From Clusia tigrina (taxonomy: Eukaryota; Arthropoda; Insecta; Diptera; Clusiidae), in assembly GCA_920105625.2 (NCBI GenBank), contig OV050033.1:55944780-56008779 (forward strand): a stretch of DNA of 64,000 nt, read 5' to 3'. Of this stretch, positions 1-11,314 are shown one piece after another; positions within the stretch are counted from its first letter, which is position 1; each line of letters opens with the position of its first letter. The position numbers and the translations under genes were made by a program. The notes beneath the pieces are model-generated. The model was not told where the DNA came from. It searched no databases and worked only from the letters and a program-made list of their open reading frames with translations.

Positions 1-624
1 TATGTTAATTAAGTGGAAAATCAAATGGAAGCGCAAATAAATGTAAACACAATTCTCATTATACAGGAATGCTACGCTACATTAGAATAACAGTACAAAA
101 TCAACTCGGAAGAGGGAAACTGCAGTTATTAAGCAACTGCCTTTAGGTAGGCATCGTTCTTCAAATAGTTGCAAGTTCACCCCTGCATTGAGACGTTGAT
201 GAAGGTGAACAATTTAAAGCAAGCAATTCAAATCGATGGTTAATTTAATGTAGTGCGAAACAAGTGCAAAAAGTCTGCACATAAGCAGGGAGATGTTCTG
301 TCAGGGAAATGTCAGGATTGTTGAACCAAAGTCAAATTTAGTCAATTATATAAAAAATTTGCAAAAAAATAATTATCTCAATATATATAAATATAATTGA
401 TTATAATTAATAATACTCGTAAATAAAATATAAAAATAAATAAAAGAAAACTGTCTAGAAAAGAGTCGACACCATGAATTTGAAGAATATATGAAGAGAA
501 AGGTAAAGCCGGGGTTGAATAGCTTAATCACCTGCAATTCTATGGAAGTTATGTACAAATCAAACGTAGGAAAAGGTACATGACTTGAACAGGATTTTGG
601 CATGGAGAGACAATAGATTTTTCA
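1..624. other. AT-rich non-coding stretch
   Basis: I see no coding signal here. The sequence is AT-rich with short A/T runs around 350-450. Short open frames on both strands have low-complexity F/Y/I-rich translations typical of AT-rich non-coding DNA. Confidence 0.6.
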
Positions 625-833
625 TATGTATACTGACACGTCACAGTTTACTAGTGGCTCAAGCAAACAAGTTGGGAATCATCAATGACGACGTATGCCG
701 AAAATGCTGGGAGCTGGGAACGAAAGAGACTTTCCAACATCTCCTATGAATATGTCCTGCATTATCAAGAACACCCTTAAACTGCTTAAGGGCCCCACAA
801 TTTGCGACGCTGGAGTACTTCTCAGGAATGGAT
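625..833 (+). pseudogene. LINE ORF2 C-terminal fragment (zinc-knuckle tail)
   Basis: The + frame that reads HSLLVAQANK then VCRKC is the end of an RNase H-type LINE ORF2. It carries the C-terminal C-X2-C-X10-H-X4-C finger (C..C in VCRKCW, H in FQHLL), followed by CPALSR and a conserved L-R-x-P segment. The same layout appears in the intact element near 34971-35030 in this window. An in-frame TGA lies inside the finger and a TAG follows soon after, so it is dead. The upstream RT and RNase H are missing, as expected of a 5'-truncated insertion. It closely resembles the fragment at 45250-45965 (CRKCG, L-R-V-P) and is probably the same family. The sequence just downstream (about 837-895) also resembles 44995-45060. 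Confidence 0.6.
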
Positions 834-2147
834 AGATAGATAGATAGAAGTGGGGTAGACCGGAAAGCCGCCGAACAAGAAGGTCTCCGAAGAACTCAGG
901 CATTGACGCCTATTGTCATGTAAGCCTGAACAAATATTTGGGGGAACGGGGAGATTTTGGATTTTGGAAAGGATCGCAGGTATGGAACTTTAAGTACTCC
1001 TAAAATCCGCTTAAAGCAGTGACATCCTGCAGGATGTCCACTACAAATAGACTACTACAAGGTGCCTACTATAAATCTATTTAGAAAATTTGTTCATCTG
1101 GTACCACTGAGGATCAATAGGGTATCTGTGTGGTTAACGGCCAGCCAGATTAATTTAATAACTTCAACAAATCAATAAATAAATAAATATATATCATTAT
1201 AATCATATGTATAGAAAATATTGAAAAAATATCAATAATAAACATACGAGTATTTCATCAGCTTTAAAATAGATCGCATTTAATGTGATCGTAACTTATC
1301 ATCAAAGCATTTCATATAGTCGTAGGCAGTTTCCAGCATGGCCTTCAGGACTAGAGAATTTGAGAATATTGCTTCCAGCTGCCATGACCTCAAATATTCT
1401 TCAGCCGAGTGTTCTTTGGAGTTTGAAGAATAGAAAATAGTCGAACGAATGCATATCTGGAGAATGAGCTTGGCATTCTTTGAGTTTACGGTTAAAAATT
1501 TGAATACAAGGAACGAAATGTTGGACTATATTTACCATTTTGAAGAATTCTAGTATAAATCTTGCACAATTATATCCTATTCAAACGAAACTTTTCTATT
1601 AAAATCCTCAAAATTCTCCTTAATATTATTAGCTAATTGAATGTACTACCAAAGTCAGCAAATACAGTCAACATGAAGTGATCTTCGGGTGATTTTGACG
1701 TCGGTTTTCCCTCATCGGAAAATTTTTGGTTTGTTGGTTGAAAAGGCCAAGCTCCTAATCATACGATTCATCGGCCTCTTCGTCTCTGTTTGTATTCTTA
1801 TACAGGGTTCGCATTTTCTTTCTTCCTTTCTTGCAAGCATGCCACTTGCTGAAATTCACTCTGATCCTTTTGCATTATTGTCAAGTATATCCTCATCAAC
1901 TTGTTGAAATAAAGTCAGATCTTTCTGAACAAGTCTTGCTGTGCCTTGTGGTGGCTTCTTTTGCCGAAAACTTCAACTTTAATTGTGCGAATGAACTGTT
2001 CATACGCATTCTATTTGTCAGGCACTTCTTTTAAGTAGGTATAAGGATTTTCTGTCGGCTTTCCAGTATTTTCTTTTCAAATAGTAGACTAGTTTGCCTT
2101 CACTTCTTTCGTTATTTATCTATTACTATGTTAAAAGGCTGGAACTA
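834..2147. other. Non-coding stretch with an 18-bp palindrome
   Basis: A short GATA run (830-846) is followed by sequence resembling 44995-45060. A perfect 18-bp palindrome (GACATCCTG/CAGGATGTC) lies at 1021-1038. The open frames at 1689-1907 and 1831-2034 overlap in different frames, have no recognisable motif, and look like chance frames. I see nothing else. Confidence 0.5.
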
Positions 2148-2640
2148 GGTAGGTAGGTAGGTAAGGGGGCCGCCCGAAGGCCGCACTTAGGCCAACATTG
2201 CCCTTTTGTGATACCGCAAGAGACATCAGGCCCCATCCCTTTCAAAGGTGCAGCCATTTGGAGCTTTTAATGAAGCAGTTGATGGAGCTAATCTTTTTTT
2301 TTGAGACATTTCGCAAAGAGTCCAGAAAGTAGTCACCTAGGAAAGTGCGCCTCCCTCTGGACAGCGCTGGACACGTGCACAACAGGCGAGCAATGGACTC
2401 TTCCTCCTCCTCGTCCATGCAACTCCTGTAAAAGTCGTTAGAGGCGATCTCCAGCCTACACCCGTTTGTGCCTCGAGTCCAGTGTCCCGTTAGGACGCTA
2501 ATCACGGCACCTATGCTTTGTCTATTTAGAGCCAGTAGGTCCTTATAGCGCTTGACATTTATCTCTGGCCAGGTTTGTCTAGCTAACAAGGACATATTCC
2601 TATGGCTAAGGCAGTATACACACACCAGTTGCAGTAAACT
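2148..2640 (-). mobile_element. 5'-truncated RNase H-type LINE, 3' end only
   Basis: On the - strand, frame 2625-2242 reads SVLTGHW, then ASNDF-x-R-S-C and CTCPALSR. This matches the C-terminus of the intact LINE at 31560-35162 (SVLTGHC, SNDFCRGC, CHCPSLSR). The first Cys of the finger is replaced (YRSC), suggesting decay. The 3' UTR contains the family-wide GTGATACC block (about 2210). It ends in an (AGGT)n tract at 2148-2163, which is (ACCT)n on the element strand, the same tail type as the copies ending at 35340 and 53055. RT and RNase H are absent. I found no convincing target-site duplication. Confidence 0.75.
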
Positions 2641-5084
2641 TAAATTAGAGAGATAAAAATAAATTTACATATTTCTCAGTTTGTTTCAAATATAATTTTC
2701 AGGAATGGCAGACGTGTAAAGAATCTTTTCATAATTTGTCCGTATTTGTTATACTTTTCATGATGAAATTAAGGTCGATCCATTATCATTTATGATTCCT
2801 CTTTTCACTCACTTGTGACTTCATTAAGACTTATTTTTTCTCCAAATGAAACCATGTTGCTTGATGATTTTAGCCTTTTTTACTGAAGAACCCCAGAAGA
2901 CTCTCTCTATATTTATATTGTAGTGTGCTTGATCCTCATTATGATATTTTAATAGAGTGATTTGTTTAGAAGAATGTTTCATTCTCCCCATCTGACTTCT
3001 TTGTGTAGAGCACCATCAGTTAATTGTGTTTTGGCATTCCAGTTAATTTAAGTATAAAGCAATATTCATAAAATAAAACGACTCCATATGCTCCGGTTAA
3101 TTTTTATTACCTCTCTGCTTTTATTGCATTTGTCTTCATGTCTCTTCCATACTAGTACCTGAATTTCCGTTCTGAACTATTCTCTCGGCCCCTCATTGTC
3201 ACAGGAAGCAATTATTGTCACTTCTTGCAAACACCGGATACTTATGTCCTCTTTTAAAATATTGTATTAAATATTCCACTGTTGATGTCTAAAACGAAAT
3301 TGTCGCCAATTTTGAGCAAAATGTTCTACGGCAGGATTTCTGCAGAAAGTAGCTCCATCATATACCTCCGGAAGGAAACGAAAATTTAAAATTACTATCA
3401 AACGAAACGAATATAAAGCCAAAAATGAGCGAAAAAACAAAAAAAAACATCAAGAAAGAAAGAAAGAAACTTGTGAACAGAGACAGTTAATTTAACAGCA
3501 GCACAATGACAAGAAAAAGTGTAGGACATGTTGAACAGAGACACCCCATTTATTTTGCCTGAGCTTTCTGCCCTTACAAAGGAGCTGCCACAGGATGTCC
3601 GCGTGGCATTTTTTATGCAATTTTTATTTTTTACTTCCGCTAGAAATGTCTTGAAAAACCAGCGCCAGCACTACCAGCAGAAGTAGAAGTCACCTCCGAA
3701 AAGCGGAAAACTAAGGTAAAATAAAGAAAGTTACAAAACGGATACAAGGCATGTTGCAAAGTGTGTGCCCGTTCGTCTTGCTGTCCGTCCCTCGGTGCGT
3801 TCGTTCATTTCAGTCGGTCTGTTGCAAATGCTTTGCGCCTTTTTGGCGAATTAAATGGCATGAAATTAAAAGTTGAGCGCAGTACAACAAAAAAAAAGAA
3901 GAGAAGAAAAAAACATTTTTGCTGATATTGCAGAAAATGCAGAAAATTACAAGGACAAAAGCGCTCCCAGCAAAGGAAACGAAAACGGAAAATTTCAAAA
4001 AAAAAGATATGAAGAAATTATACAATAAAATAAAAATAGAAAAGGTTGCAAAGTAGAAAAATAGCAGTTAATAAATTTCATAAATTCCAACAAAGCACAC
4101 CCACACAGATACACGGGCACAGGAAGTATGCGGTGTGCCTGGCTGCAAAGTTTCTGTGCGCACAGCGCTAAATTGAAAAATCAGTTGAGATTGTTTAAAA
4201 TGCTAGCGGAATGTGCAATTTTACAGCCGTGGTCTCTGAGCACACACACACAGCCAGCCACGCATCTATATATATGCACTGACCTGTTGCGTTGGGCTCA
4301 GCTAGGCCCCAAAGCGATTTTGTATGCCAGTGCAATAATTCGTCCTCTCGTATCAGCCGTTAAAGGCACTTTATTAGCGTTGTTAATTAGTACACTGTTG
4401 GTCAAAGACTCTGCCTACATGAACACACGCACTCACACACATAAACACACGGGGAAATACACACCTTTGGTTATGTTTACCTACGAGTTTGGACACGGCC
4501 TTAACGTATCTGAGTTAATGCAGCATGCAGAGTTGCATGCACAGAAACAATCCCACAAAAGCAGGAGCACAAATACAAACACGTGGATAAGCAGCCAAAG
4601 GCAAGCGCAAACATCCATACGCCAAAAACACACAGACTTGCAGGCTCATACACACACACGCTCATAGTGTTATCAACACACACACGTCATGTACATTTAC
4701 GCGGTCACTACTTGCCAGTTCTTTGAATTAGGCTTTTGACCAAAAAGTTATTCATACGCCATGCTGGGCCGTGGCTCAGGCAATCCTGGAATTGAAATAA
4801 ATTTCAAAGTGGGTTAACATGCGGCGGGCTCGCATTGCTTTGTGGCGTTAATTTTGCCTTAGTTTTTAACTTGAAAAGTGTTACAAACGTTCAGTGCAGC
4901 AGTGGAGAAGTCACCACAGACTTTTCATACTTATGATGGGGGTTTTTATTTTAAGAGCCTAGTTTAGAAAATATTAAATTAAGTAATGTTGAGATCAAGT
5001 AGCAAATATATAAAAAAATAGTAAGAGCCTTAGAAGAAGAGCCATCCATGAACGCAGTTTTCATTTAAACTCACTTTTGTTAAA
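2641..5084. other. Non-coding stretch with CA-rich low-complexity sequence
   Basis: No gene recognised. Contents are a short GAAA run near 3455 and CA/CACA-rich patches at about 4235-4260, 4420-4460 and 4640-4690. The 179-aa open frame 4128-4667 is made largely of CA-repeat translation (H/T runs) and is not a credible protein. Confidence 0.5.
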
Positions 5085-5336
5085 ACGAAGGATCGCGATA
5101 AGAATCAATTGGCTGCGTCAAAAAATGTCCCCACCAAAATTGGACCATCTACGAGTACTAAGGCAGCAAGCTATGCTCAAATAACAAAAGGCTCTGCTCC
5201 CAATTTTGCTCCACAAAGCACCGATGCGCTGTCAATAATCTTGGCAAAGCTATACCGCCAGGAAAAAATGTTCAAAGCAATGGAATTGCGCTTGGAAGCC
5301 CTGGAGCACAACATGCAATTTTTAAATTATGACTGA
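5085..5336 (+). pseudogene. Jockey-type LINE ORF1, C-terminal remnant
   Basis: The frame is open from about 5085 to the TGA at 5334-5336 and translates to a K/S/T/A-rich stretch followed by a short helical tail (KLYRQEKMFKAMELRLEALE). The ORF1 protein of jockey elements is a nucleic-acid-binding, Gag-like protein that packages the RNA. The CCHC knuckles and N-terminus are missing because of 5' truncation, so there is no genuine start codon. Assignment rests mainly on its position just upstream of, and overlapping, an unmistakable jockey ORF2. Confidence 0.55.
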
Positions 5337-7676
5337 TTGTCTAAGACTGATTTTATGGAACGCAAATGGTTTAGCCAAACACAAAAATGAGCTGGAAGTC
5401 GTGCTTAACAATGAAGATATTGATATATGCTTAATTGCTGAAACTCATTTTACTAAGCAATCGCATGTGTCCTGTAAAAAAATACGCGATTTACCATACA
5501 ATACATCCTGACAATTGTGCAAGGGGTGGTAGCGCAGTCATAATCAAAAGCTCCATTAAACGTGCCTTGGAGGACCAAATCAGCACAAATGAGTTTCAGA
5601 CCACATCCGTTTCCGTTGAAACTTCCAAACAACCACTAGTTCTAACTGCTCTATATAGTCCACCTAGGCACCAGTTGAAATATGAAGACTATTTGTCTCT
5701 TTTTAATCGTTTCCATGGTCGTTTTATAATTGGAGGCGACTTCAACGCAAAACATACGTTTTGGGGCTCAAGACTCACCACGACAAAAGGAAGAGAATTA
5801 TTCAAAGCCATGCAGCGTACATGTTGTACTTCAATTTCAACTGGTAAACCAACATATTGGCCATCGGATACTAGCAAAGTACCAGACTTAATTGACTTCT
5901 TTGTCTACAAAAACATTCCTGCAGCGCATTTAACTATCACTAAAGGATTTGACCTGAGCTCTGACCATTCGCCGGTGCAATTGGTAATTTCCCAAACCCC
6001 AGCATTAAATCAAAGCAGATCAACGTTAGTAAATGCTTTTACGGACTGGAATTACTTTCAAGTGCAGTTAGAACAATTAGCCAAGTTTGATTCTATTGTT
6101 ACCAGTGAGCAACTTGATGATGCTGTACTCCACTGTACATAGCAAATACAGATGGCAGCGTGGAATAGTACGCCCACACTAAGACTTGTTCTGCACGGGA
6201 AAAAATATCCACCTTTTATTAAGAGTTTAATTGCAAAGAAACGGAAGCTACGGAAACGTTGGCAACAAACCAGATCTCCAGCAATCAAATCGAATTTAAA
6301 CTTAGCCAGTAAACATTTACACACAGCAATCAAGTCATTCAATAATGACACATTTAATCGATTTCTGATGGATCTTACACCTGACAAGACCACAGAGTAC
6401 TCTTTGTGGAAGGCGGCTAAATCATTCAGCAAGCCAATACAACACTGTGCTCCAGTTAAAAACAACGATACACTGTGGGCCAAAACAAGCTCACAAAAAG
6501 CAAAGTTGTTTGCTGAACATATTGAAAATACCTTTAGTCCAAATGAAGGAAACGACGAAATAGTTATTAATGAAAGTTGGCTAGAGTGCGATACCCACAT
6601 TACTCAAGTAACTCCCGAAGAAGTTGGTAAGCAAATGCATAAAATGAAACTAAAAAAAGCGCCAGGATTTGACTTAATAACGACGGAAGTTCTTCGTAAA
6701 CTGCCCAATAATTGCGTCTCTTATCTGTCTGCTTCAATTAATATGTGCTTCAGGTTGAGGCATGTTCCTATATATTGGAAATTCGCAGAGATAATCATGG
6801 TACCCAAACCTGGGAAATCACTCAACGACGTATCATCGTATAGGCCAATACTGCCAGCATTGTCAAAACTATTGAAAAATTGCTTTTAACGCGCTTAATG
6901 CCAATAATTGAGAATAAAAAATTGATTCCCGCTCACCAGTTTGGTTTTAGGACAAATCATTCGACAACTGATTAAATCCACAGAGTTGTGAATATAGTCG
7001 AAAATGCGTTGGAAGGGAAAAAAGTGTGTTCCGCCGTCTTCCTAGACGTTTCACAAGCTTTCGATAAGGTGTGGCATGCAGGTCTATTACAAAAGCTGCG
7101 GACATTGTTGCCAATGCAATATTGCGAGGTGCTTTCATCATACCTTGATGACAGGTACTTTAGTGTTAAGTACGAAAACGCCCATTCTTCATTGAAAAAA
7201 ATTAGTGCTGGTGTACCGCAAGGGAGCATCCTGGGGCCTCTGCTGTATCTCCTGTATACATACGACCTACCAACAGCAAATCAGCAAGTAACCGCAACAT
7301 TTGCGGACGATACTGGTGTTCTGGCTACAGGTAACACTATCGAAGACGCGACGGCTAAGCTACAAGAGGCTGTTAATTGTATTGCTTCATGGGCTAAGAA
7401 ATGACGCATTAAGTTAAACAAAACCAAATCAGCGCATATAGTTTTTTCACTGAAAAATATACCTTACAAACCGATTTTCATGGATGAGTTAATAATGCCA
7501 CATGTCAACGAAGCCAAATACCTGGGTATTACACTCGACGCCAAATTGCGCTGGAAAGCTCACTTCAAGAAAAAACGAGAGGAGCTTGACCTGCTACTCA
7601 ACAAATTGTAGCACCTTATTGGCAGACACTCTACCCTGTCAATTCACAACAAACTAATGGTGTATAAACAAATAAC

Positions 7677-7697
7677 GGGTTGCCCAAATTCGACGGA
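7677..7697 (+). repeat. Left terminal inverted repeat of nested element
   Basis: 21 bp, exact reverse complement of 8135-8155. Flanked on the outside by AC and the target TA at 7673-7674. Confidence 0.9.
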
Positions 7698-7788
7698 CCC
7701 ATCTGGCAACGCCATAACTTTTGACAGAGATGTCAGATCGCTTAATGACATACCGCGTTTGAAGCATCAGTCCAAGCAGATTTTTACC

Positions 7789-8134
7789 ATGGAACAATAC
7801 ACGCCACGCGAGCGCTCTGAAATAGTTGAAATTTACATTCAACAGAAGAAGTCAATTGTGAAAACTCAACGTGCTTTTAAAAACTTAAAAAATGTGAGAA
7901 GTGCGCCTTCTAAGAACACCATTAAGCGTTTATACGAAAAATTTTCGACTGGTGAGGCTCTTTCTAATCCGAAGAGGCCAAATAAAAGTCGACCAAGGCG
8001 ATCGGCCGAGAATATCGCTGCCGTACGAGCCAGTGTTGAGAGGTCCCCAAGAACATCCCAAAAACGCCGTTCTCAGCAGTTGGGCATGGCTCGGTCCACT
8101 TTACAACGGATTATTCGCGTTGATTTGCATTTGT
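7789..8134 (+). pseudogene. Transposase N-terminal fragment (HTH region) of nested element
   Basis: The reading frame from ATG 7789 begins MEQYTPRERSEIVEIYIQQ and continues for about 115 residues. It has SAPSKNTIKRLYEKF, a basic linker (NKSRPRRS) and SQQLGMARSTLQRI. This is the paired-like double helix-turn-helix layout of Tc1/mariner-superfamily transposases; the first block resembles the family I know as DUF4817. The frame then runs straight into the right TIR and the host LINE, so the whole catalytic domain is deleted. As it stands it could at most make a TIR-binding fragment. No in-frame stop interrupts it, which is notable for a non-autonomous copy. Confidence 0.75.
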
Positions 8135-8155
8135 TCCGTCGAATTTGGGCAACCC
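8135..8155 (-). repeat. Right terminal inverted repeat of nested element
   Basis: 21 bp, exact reverse complement of 7677-7697. Followed by TG and the target TA at 8158-8159. Confidence 0.9.
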
Positions 8156-8944
8156 TGTACTGAAGCCGACCTGGACCTATGGCATCCAATTTTGGGGATG
8201 TGCTAGCGAAATATACATTGCCACTATCCAACGTTTTCAAAATAAAGTGCTGCGATGTATTGTTAATGCACCATACTATGTTAGAAATAGCGATCTCCAT
8301 CGTGATCTTGGCATGCCAACTGTCACTGATGTGACAAAAAAATTTGCCATTTCTCACAAACACCGACTGAAATCGCATGTCAACGTTGCAGCATCCAGTT
8401 TGCTTCTGATGACTTCGCAGCGTAGGCGGCTAAAACGGAAAACAGTGTCAGACCTAATGAACTCGAGTAGCCGATATTTTATTTATATGTTATATGTTAG
8501 CATGTACATAAAATACTTAACGCTTTTCTTTTAATTTGTTTAATTTATTCGAACAAAATTGCTAGTTAGTATTACCGGTATTTACTAGATGCAATTATAA
8601 AACGTTTCTGTTCCTGTTAAAACGTTCTGTTTCCTCTCAGGAGAGGAGAATATATATCAGCAAATAATGTTGACGAACTCATAGGGAGTATGTTAGTATA
8701 TAAATGAGTGAATAAATAGAAAAGCATATTTATATCCTTTGACATACCAACAGCATTCACAAGCAACACCAGCGCTGACTCATGAAATCAGAAGTTTGTA
8801 CCATGAACCCAAGGTAATTTCAATTTCGTAACTAATCTCCGACCACCACACGTGTATATCTATAACAAATCAATATCCTGTATGCTTAATGTAAGGAAAT
8901 TTCCAGAGAATTCCCGATGCATTTATTTATTTTGTGATCGTAGT

Positions 8945-9055
8945 TAGTTGAATATAAAGGATAGGTAAAAGTGGACGCCCCCTTAGGCCAATATGGCCCA
9001 TTGTGATACCACAGGATCTCATCCCTTTCTCTAGGTCTCGAGCCAACGGGAACTA
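8945..9055 (-). mobile_element. LINE 3' UTR remnant
   Basis: On the - strand this matches the 3' UTR of the RNase H-type LINEs here: a GTGGTATCACAATGGGCCAT block (compare 35259-35282) followed by a CCTAAG segment and a short ACCTATCC tail at the 3' end. No coding part could be recognised. It is probably a very short 5'-truncated insertion of the family found at 2148-2640. Confidence 0.55.
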
Positions 9056-9388
9056 ATGATTCAGCGTATTAGAAATTTGGTGTCCACTTTTGTGTGTTCC
9101 ACTAAGTTCACCGTCTGGTAAGATGGAAACATATTACTACGAAAAACACTTTGACTAGTTCCTTCACTGATTTACAGTGTCAAGTTATTTTAAAACACTG
9201 GTCTTAAATTTAGTTTTAAACTAGCATAATTTTATTCACTCAAAAATATAAAAAGTTTCACTTCCACTTCTGAAATACTTTTAGCTCTTCACCTGCTACG
9301 AGTAGGTGACAACTGCCACTCTCGTCACGATACATCCTTTTTTAATTTATTTCGAAAGCTTTTGAGGTCATTCCCACACATTCCAGAA

Positions 9389-11314
9389 TCGAGTCTAATA
9401 GTTTTTTTTTTACATCTATTGTTTTACCGAATCTTTCTTTGTTAAGAAACTAACAATAAGTAAAGATTACAAGACTACATTTATATATCTAGGTAATATC
9501 ATCAGGCACTGCATCGAATATTTGGCGTTTCCACAGCATGTAATAAGACGTTATAAAATCAGGTCTAAGGTATATTTCCTTTTGAGGCGTCTTGTAGAGG
9601 GAAGCTTTAGTAGGTTCCTCGCAAAGCAGTTTTGGTGATTTTCCAATTTAAGAGCGTACGTTTTGTAGGTGTTCACCATTTCATTTTCAATCGTGGGTAT
9701 ATTCAGGTCACGGTGGATGTTTGTCTTCCTCAAGTACCATGGAGCACCGGTGATCATTCTCAAAATGTTCGATTGGAGCCGTTGCAGTTTCTCCCTGTTT
9801 GACGGACACGCGGTGCCCCACAATTGACTCCCATATGTCCATATAGACTTCATGACACTAGTATAAATTAGTACCTTATATTCTAAGGCAAGGTTTGAAT
9901 GCCTATTTAGTAGCCAGTTCAAGTTATGGAGTTTCAATTTGATCTGAGCACACTTTGAGTCAAATGGTTATTCATCTGTTTAAGTGGATTCCCAGGTACT
10001 TTATGCCAGAGCGTTGTGGAATGTTTTGACCATTGATGCGAATAGGGGGCACGTGTCCTTCTTTAAGGTAAATGTTAGGTGTGCACATTTAGCTTCGTTG
10101 ACCTTTATTCTTCTTTTGTTAAGCCACTGTTCAATAGACAGTAAGTGGCTCTGTAGCCATTGCGAGGATTCAATATGGCAGCTGTTTGTACTCTATATAG
10201 CGGTATCATCGGCAAATGTGAATATAGCCGTGTGATCGGAAGTTGGCATGTCAGCTGTAAAAAGCAAATACAGCAGTGGTCCAAGCACACTGCCTTGAGG
10301 GACTGCTGCTTTGATATCATAGTAGTCGGATCTTGGCTTACCATGAATTTTCTGCCTTTAAGTTAGGTTTCGAATAGTTTGTGGAATTTCTTCGGAAGAA
10401 TTTCATTAAGTTTATATATGAGCTCTTTGTGCCACACCTTATCAAAAGCTTGCGTAATATCAAGGACTGCAGCAGAGCAGTATTTCTTTTCTTCGAATGC
10501 TGAGCATATAACTCTTACTATGCTGGTTTTGGGGAATTACATTGTTTTTATTTAAATACTGTAAGACCTGCCGATGAACGATTTTTTCGAAGATTTTAGA
10601 TAAGGTGGGCAGTAGACTAATGGGTCTATAGGAACAAACCTGTGTAGCATCCTTTCCTGGCTTCGGGTTCATTATTATTTTCGAAATCTTCCAGCATTGA
10701 GGATAGTGCCCAGTGCGTAAAATAGCGTTGAATACTGTGTCGAAGTGAGATACATCTATATTACGTAATTCTTTTATCATGATATCTGATCCATTCCTGG
10801 TGCTTTTGTAAGATTTAAGTCTTTAATGATGTTATTTACCTCTTTCCTTGAAGTTTTCAGGCGCCACTGTTTCCACTTCTCGGTATTTCACGAGGTTCAA
10901 ACGATATAATGGGGGGGATTTGGACAGAAGACAGGTGATGTGCGAAGGCAGTGCATTTTTCATCATCGCTTTTAGCCCAAGTGCCATTATCTTTACGAAA
11001 TGGTGACATATCTTGAATTGGACCTTTGAACTTCTTAGTAGAACGCCACAATGATTGTCGCCAATAGTCTGCAACTGATTTTTGGTGTTTCTGCTTCAAT
11101 ATGTATTTTAGTTTACGGGTGCAACACGCGAGTTCACTCTTTAATTTTGGTGACCGATGATTTTGCCATTCTCTTCTAAGACGTCGCTTTTTTTAACCAG
11201 TTTTTCCACATCACTAGGACAGTGAAGATTTTCGTGTTACGGATGTGGTGGATAAATATGCGGCTTCCTTTAAAACATTTACCAGGTCATTCAAGATATT
11301 TTCGAGTCTAATAG
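9389..11314 (-). mobile_element. 5'-truncated jockey-clade LINE with 13-bp target-site duplication
   Basis: The element body is 9402-11301. The 13-bp sequence TCGAGTCTAATAG occurs directly beside both ends (9389-9401 and 11302-11314), a perfect target-site duplication. The 3' end carries a poly(A), read as T10 at 9402-9411, adjoining it. The 5' end is truncated in ORF2 between endonuclease and RT. It is a different jockey-clade family from the 5.1-kb element; the C-terminal parts share the layout but differ at many residues. Confidence 0.9.
9551..11301 (-). pseudogene. Jockey-type LINE ORF2 fragment: reverse transcriptase (degraded)
   Basis: Read 11301 to 9551 on the - strand. It begins with a connector region (NDLVNVLKEAAYL, then KSVADYWRQSLW). 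RT motifs follow: WKISKIIMNPKPGK (about 10680), CSYRPISLLPTLSKIFEK (about 10630), TQAFDKVWHKELI (about 10450), AVPQGSVLGPLLY (about 10290) and FTFADDTA (about 10210). Then come KYLGIHLN (about 9990) and IWTYGSQLWG (about 9840), ending in LDLIL-stop at 9551. Several frameshifts split it (for example near 10500 and 10350). The FADD residues survive. The endonuclease is absent because of 5' truncation. It is non-functional. Confidence 0.85.

Larger units (their letters stand above)
7675..8157 (+). mobile_element. Non-autonomous Tc1/mariner-superfamily element nested in the LINE
   Basis: Perfect 21-bp terminal inverted repeats (core GGGTTGCCCAAATTC) at 7677-7697 and 8135-8155 bound a 483-bp element. 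TA dinucleotides at 7673-7674 and 8158-8159 fit the TA target duplication of this superfamily. Removing the element plus one TA gives an uninterrupted jockey ORF2 reading, independent proof of the borders. It keeps only the N-terminal DNA-binding region of a transposase and lacks any DDE/D catalytic domain, so it would need transposase in trans. Confidence 0.9.
5329..8534 (+). pseudogene. Jockey-type LINE ORF2: endonuclease-reverse transcriptase (degraded)
   Basis: Starts with ATG at 5329 (MTDCLRLILWNANGL). Endonuclease motifs visible: the N of WNANGL, E of LIAETHF, GGDFNAKHTFWG (about 5730-5765) and SDHSPV (about 5960). RT motifs: KAPGFD (about 6660), VPKPGK, SSYRPI, FLDVSQAFDKVWH (about 7040), GVPQGSILGPLLY (about 7210) and FADDT (about 7300). 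The thumb (KYLGITLDAKLRW) follows and then TWTYGIQFWGCAS after the nested insertion. Lesions: frameshifts near 5490 and 6850-6990, and stops at 6140-6142, TGA near 7402 and TAG near 7609. Joining the sequence across the nested element leaves the ORF2 frame uninterrupted (YKQ-I-LKPTWTYG), proving the element landed in a LINE. The ORF2 end is approximate. Confidence 0.85.
5085..8725 (+). mobile_element. Jockey-clade LINE, decayed, interrupted by a DNA transposon
   Basis: This is a non-LTR retrotransposon with the last part of ORF1, a near-complete ORF2 and a short 3' UTR. ORF1 and ORF2 overlap by 8 bases (stop TGA ends 5336, ATG at 5329), a common jockey-clade arrangement. The 5' end is truncated inside ORF1 near 5085. 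The 3' boundary is uncertain; I place it near the AATAAATAG-A4 at about 8713-8724. Protein motifs are those of the Jockey/Doc/F/BS group: apurinic-like endonuclease, RT with FADD, no RNase H. A Tc1/mariner-superfamily element sits inside ORF2 at 7675-8157. At least two frameshifts and three stops show it is inactive. Confidence 0.85.

Noticed and set aside
4128..4667. 179-aa open frame on the + strand
   Set aside because: Much of it translates CA-rich microsatellite DNA (H/T runs), it has no motif, and an opposite-strand frame overlaps it.
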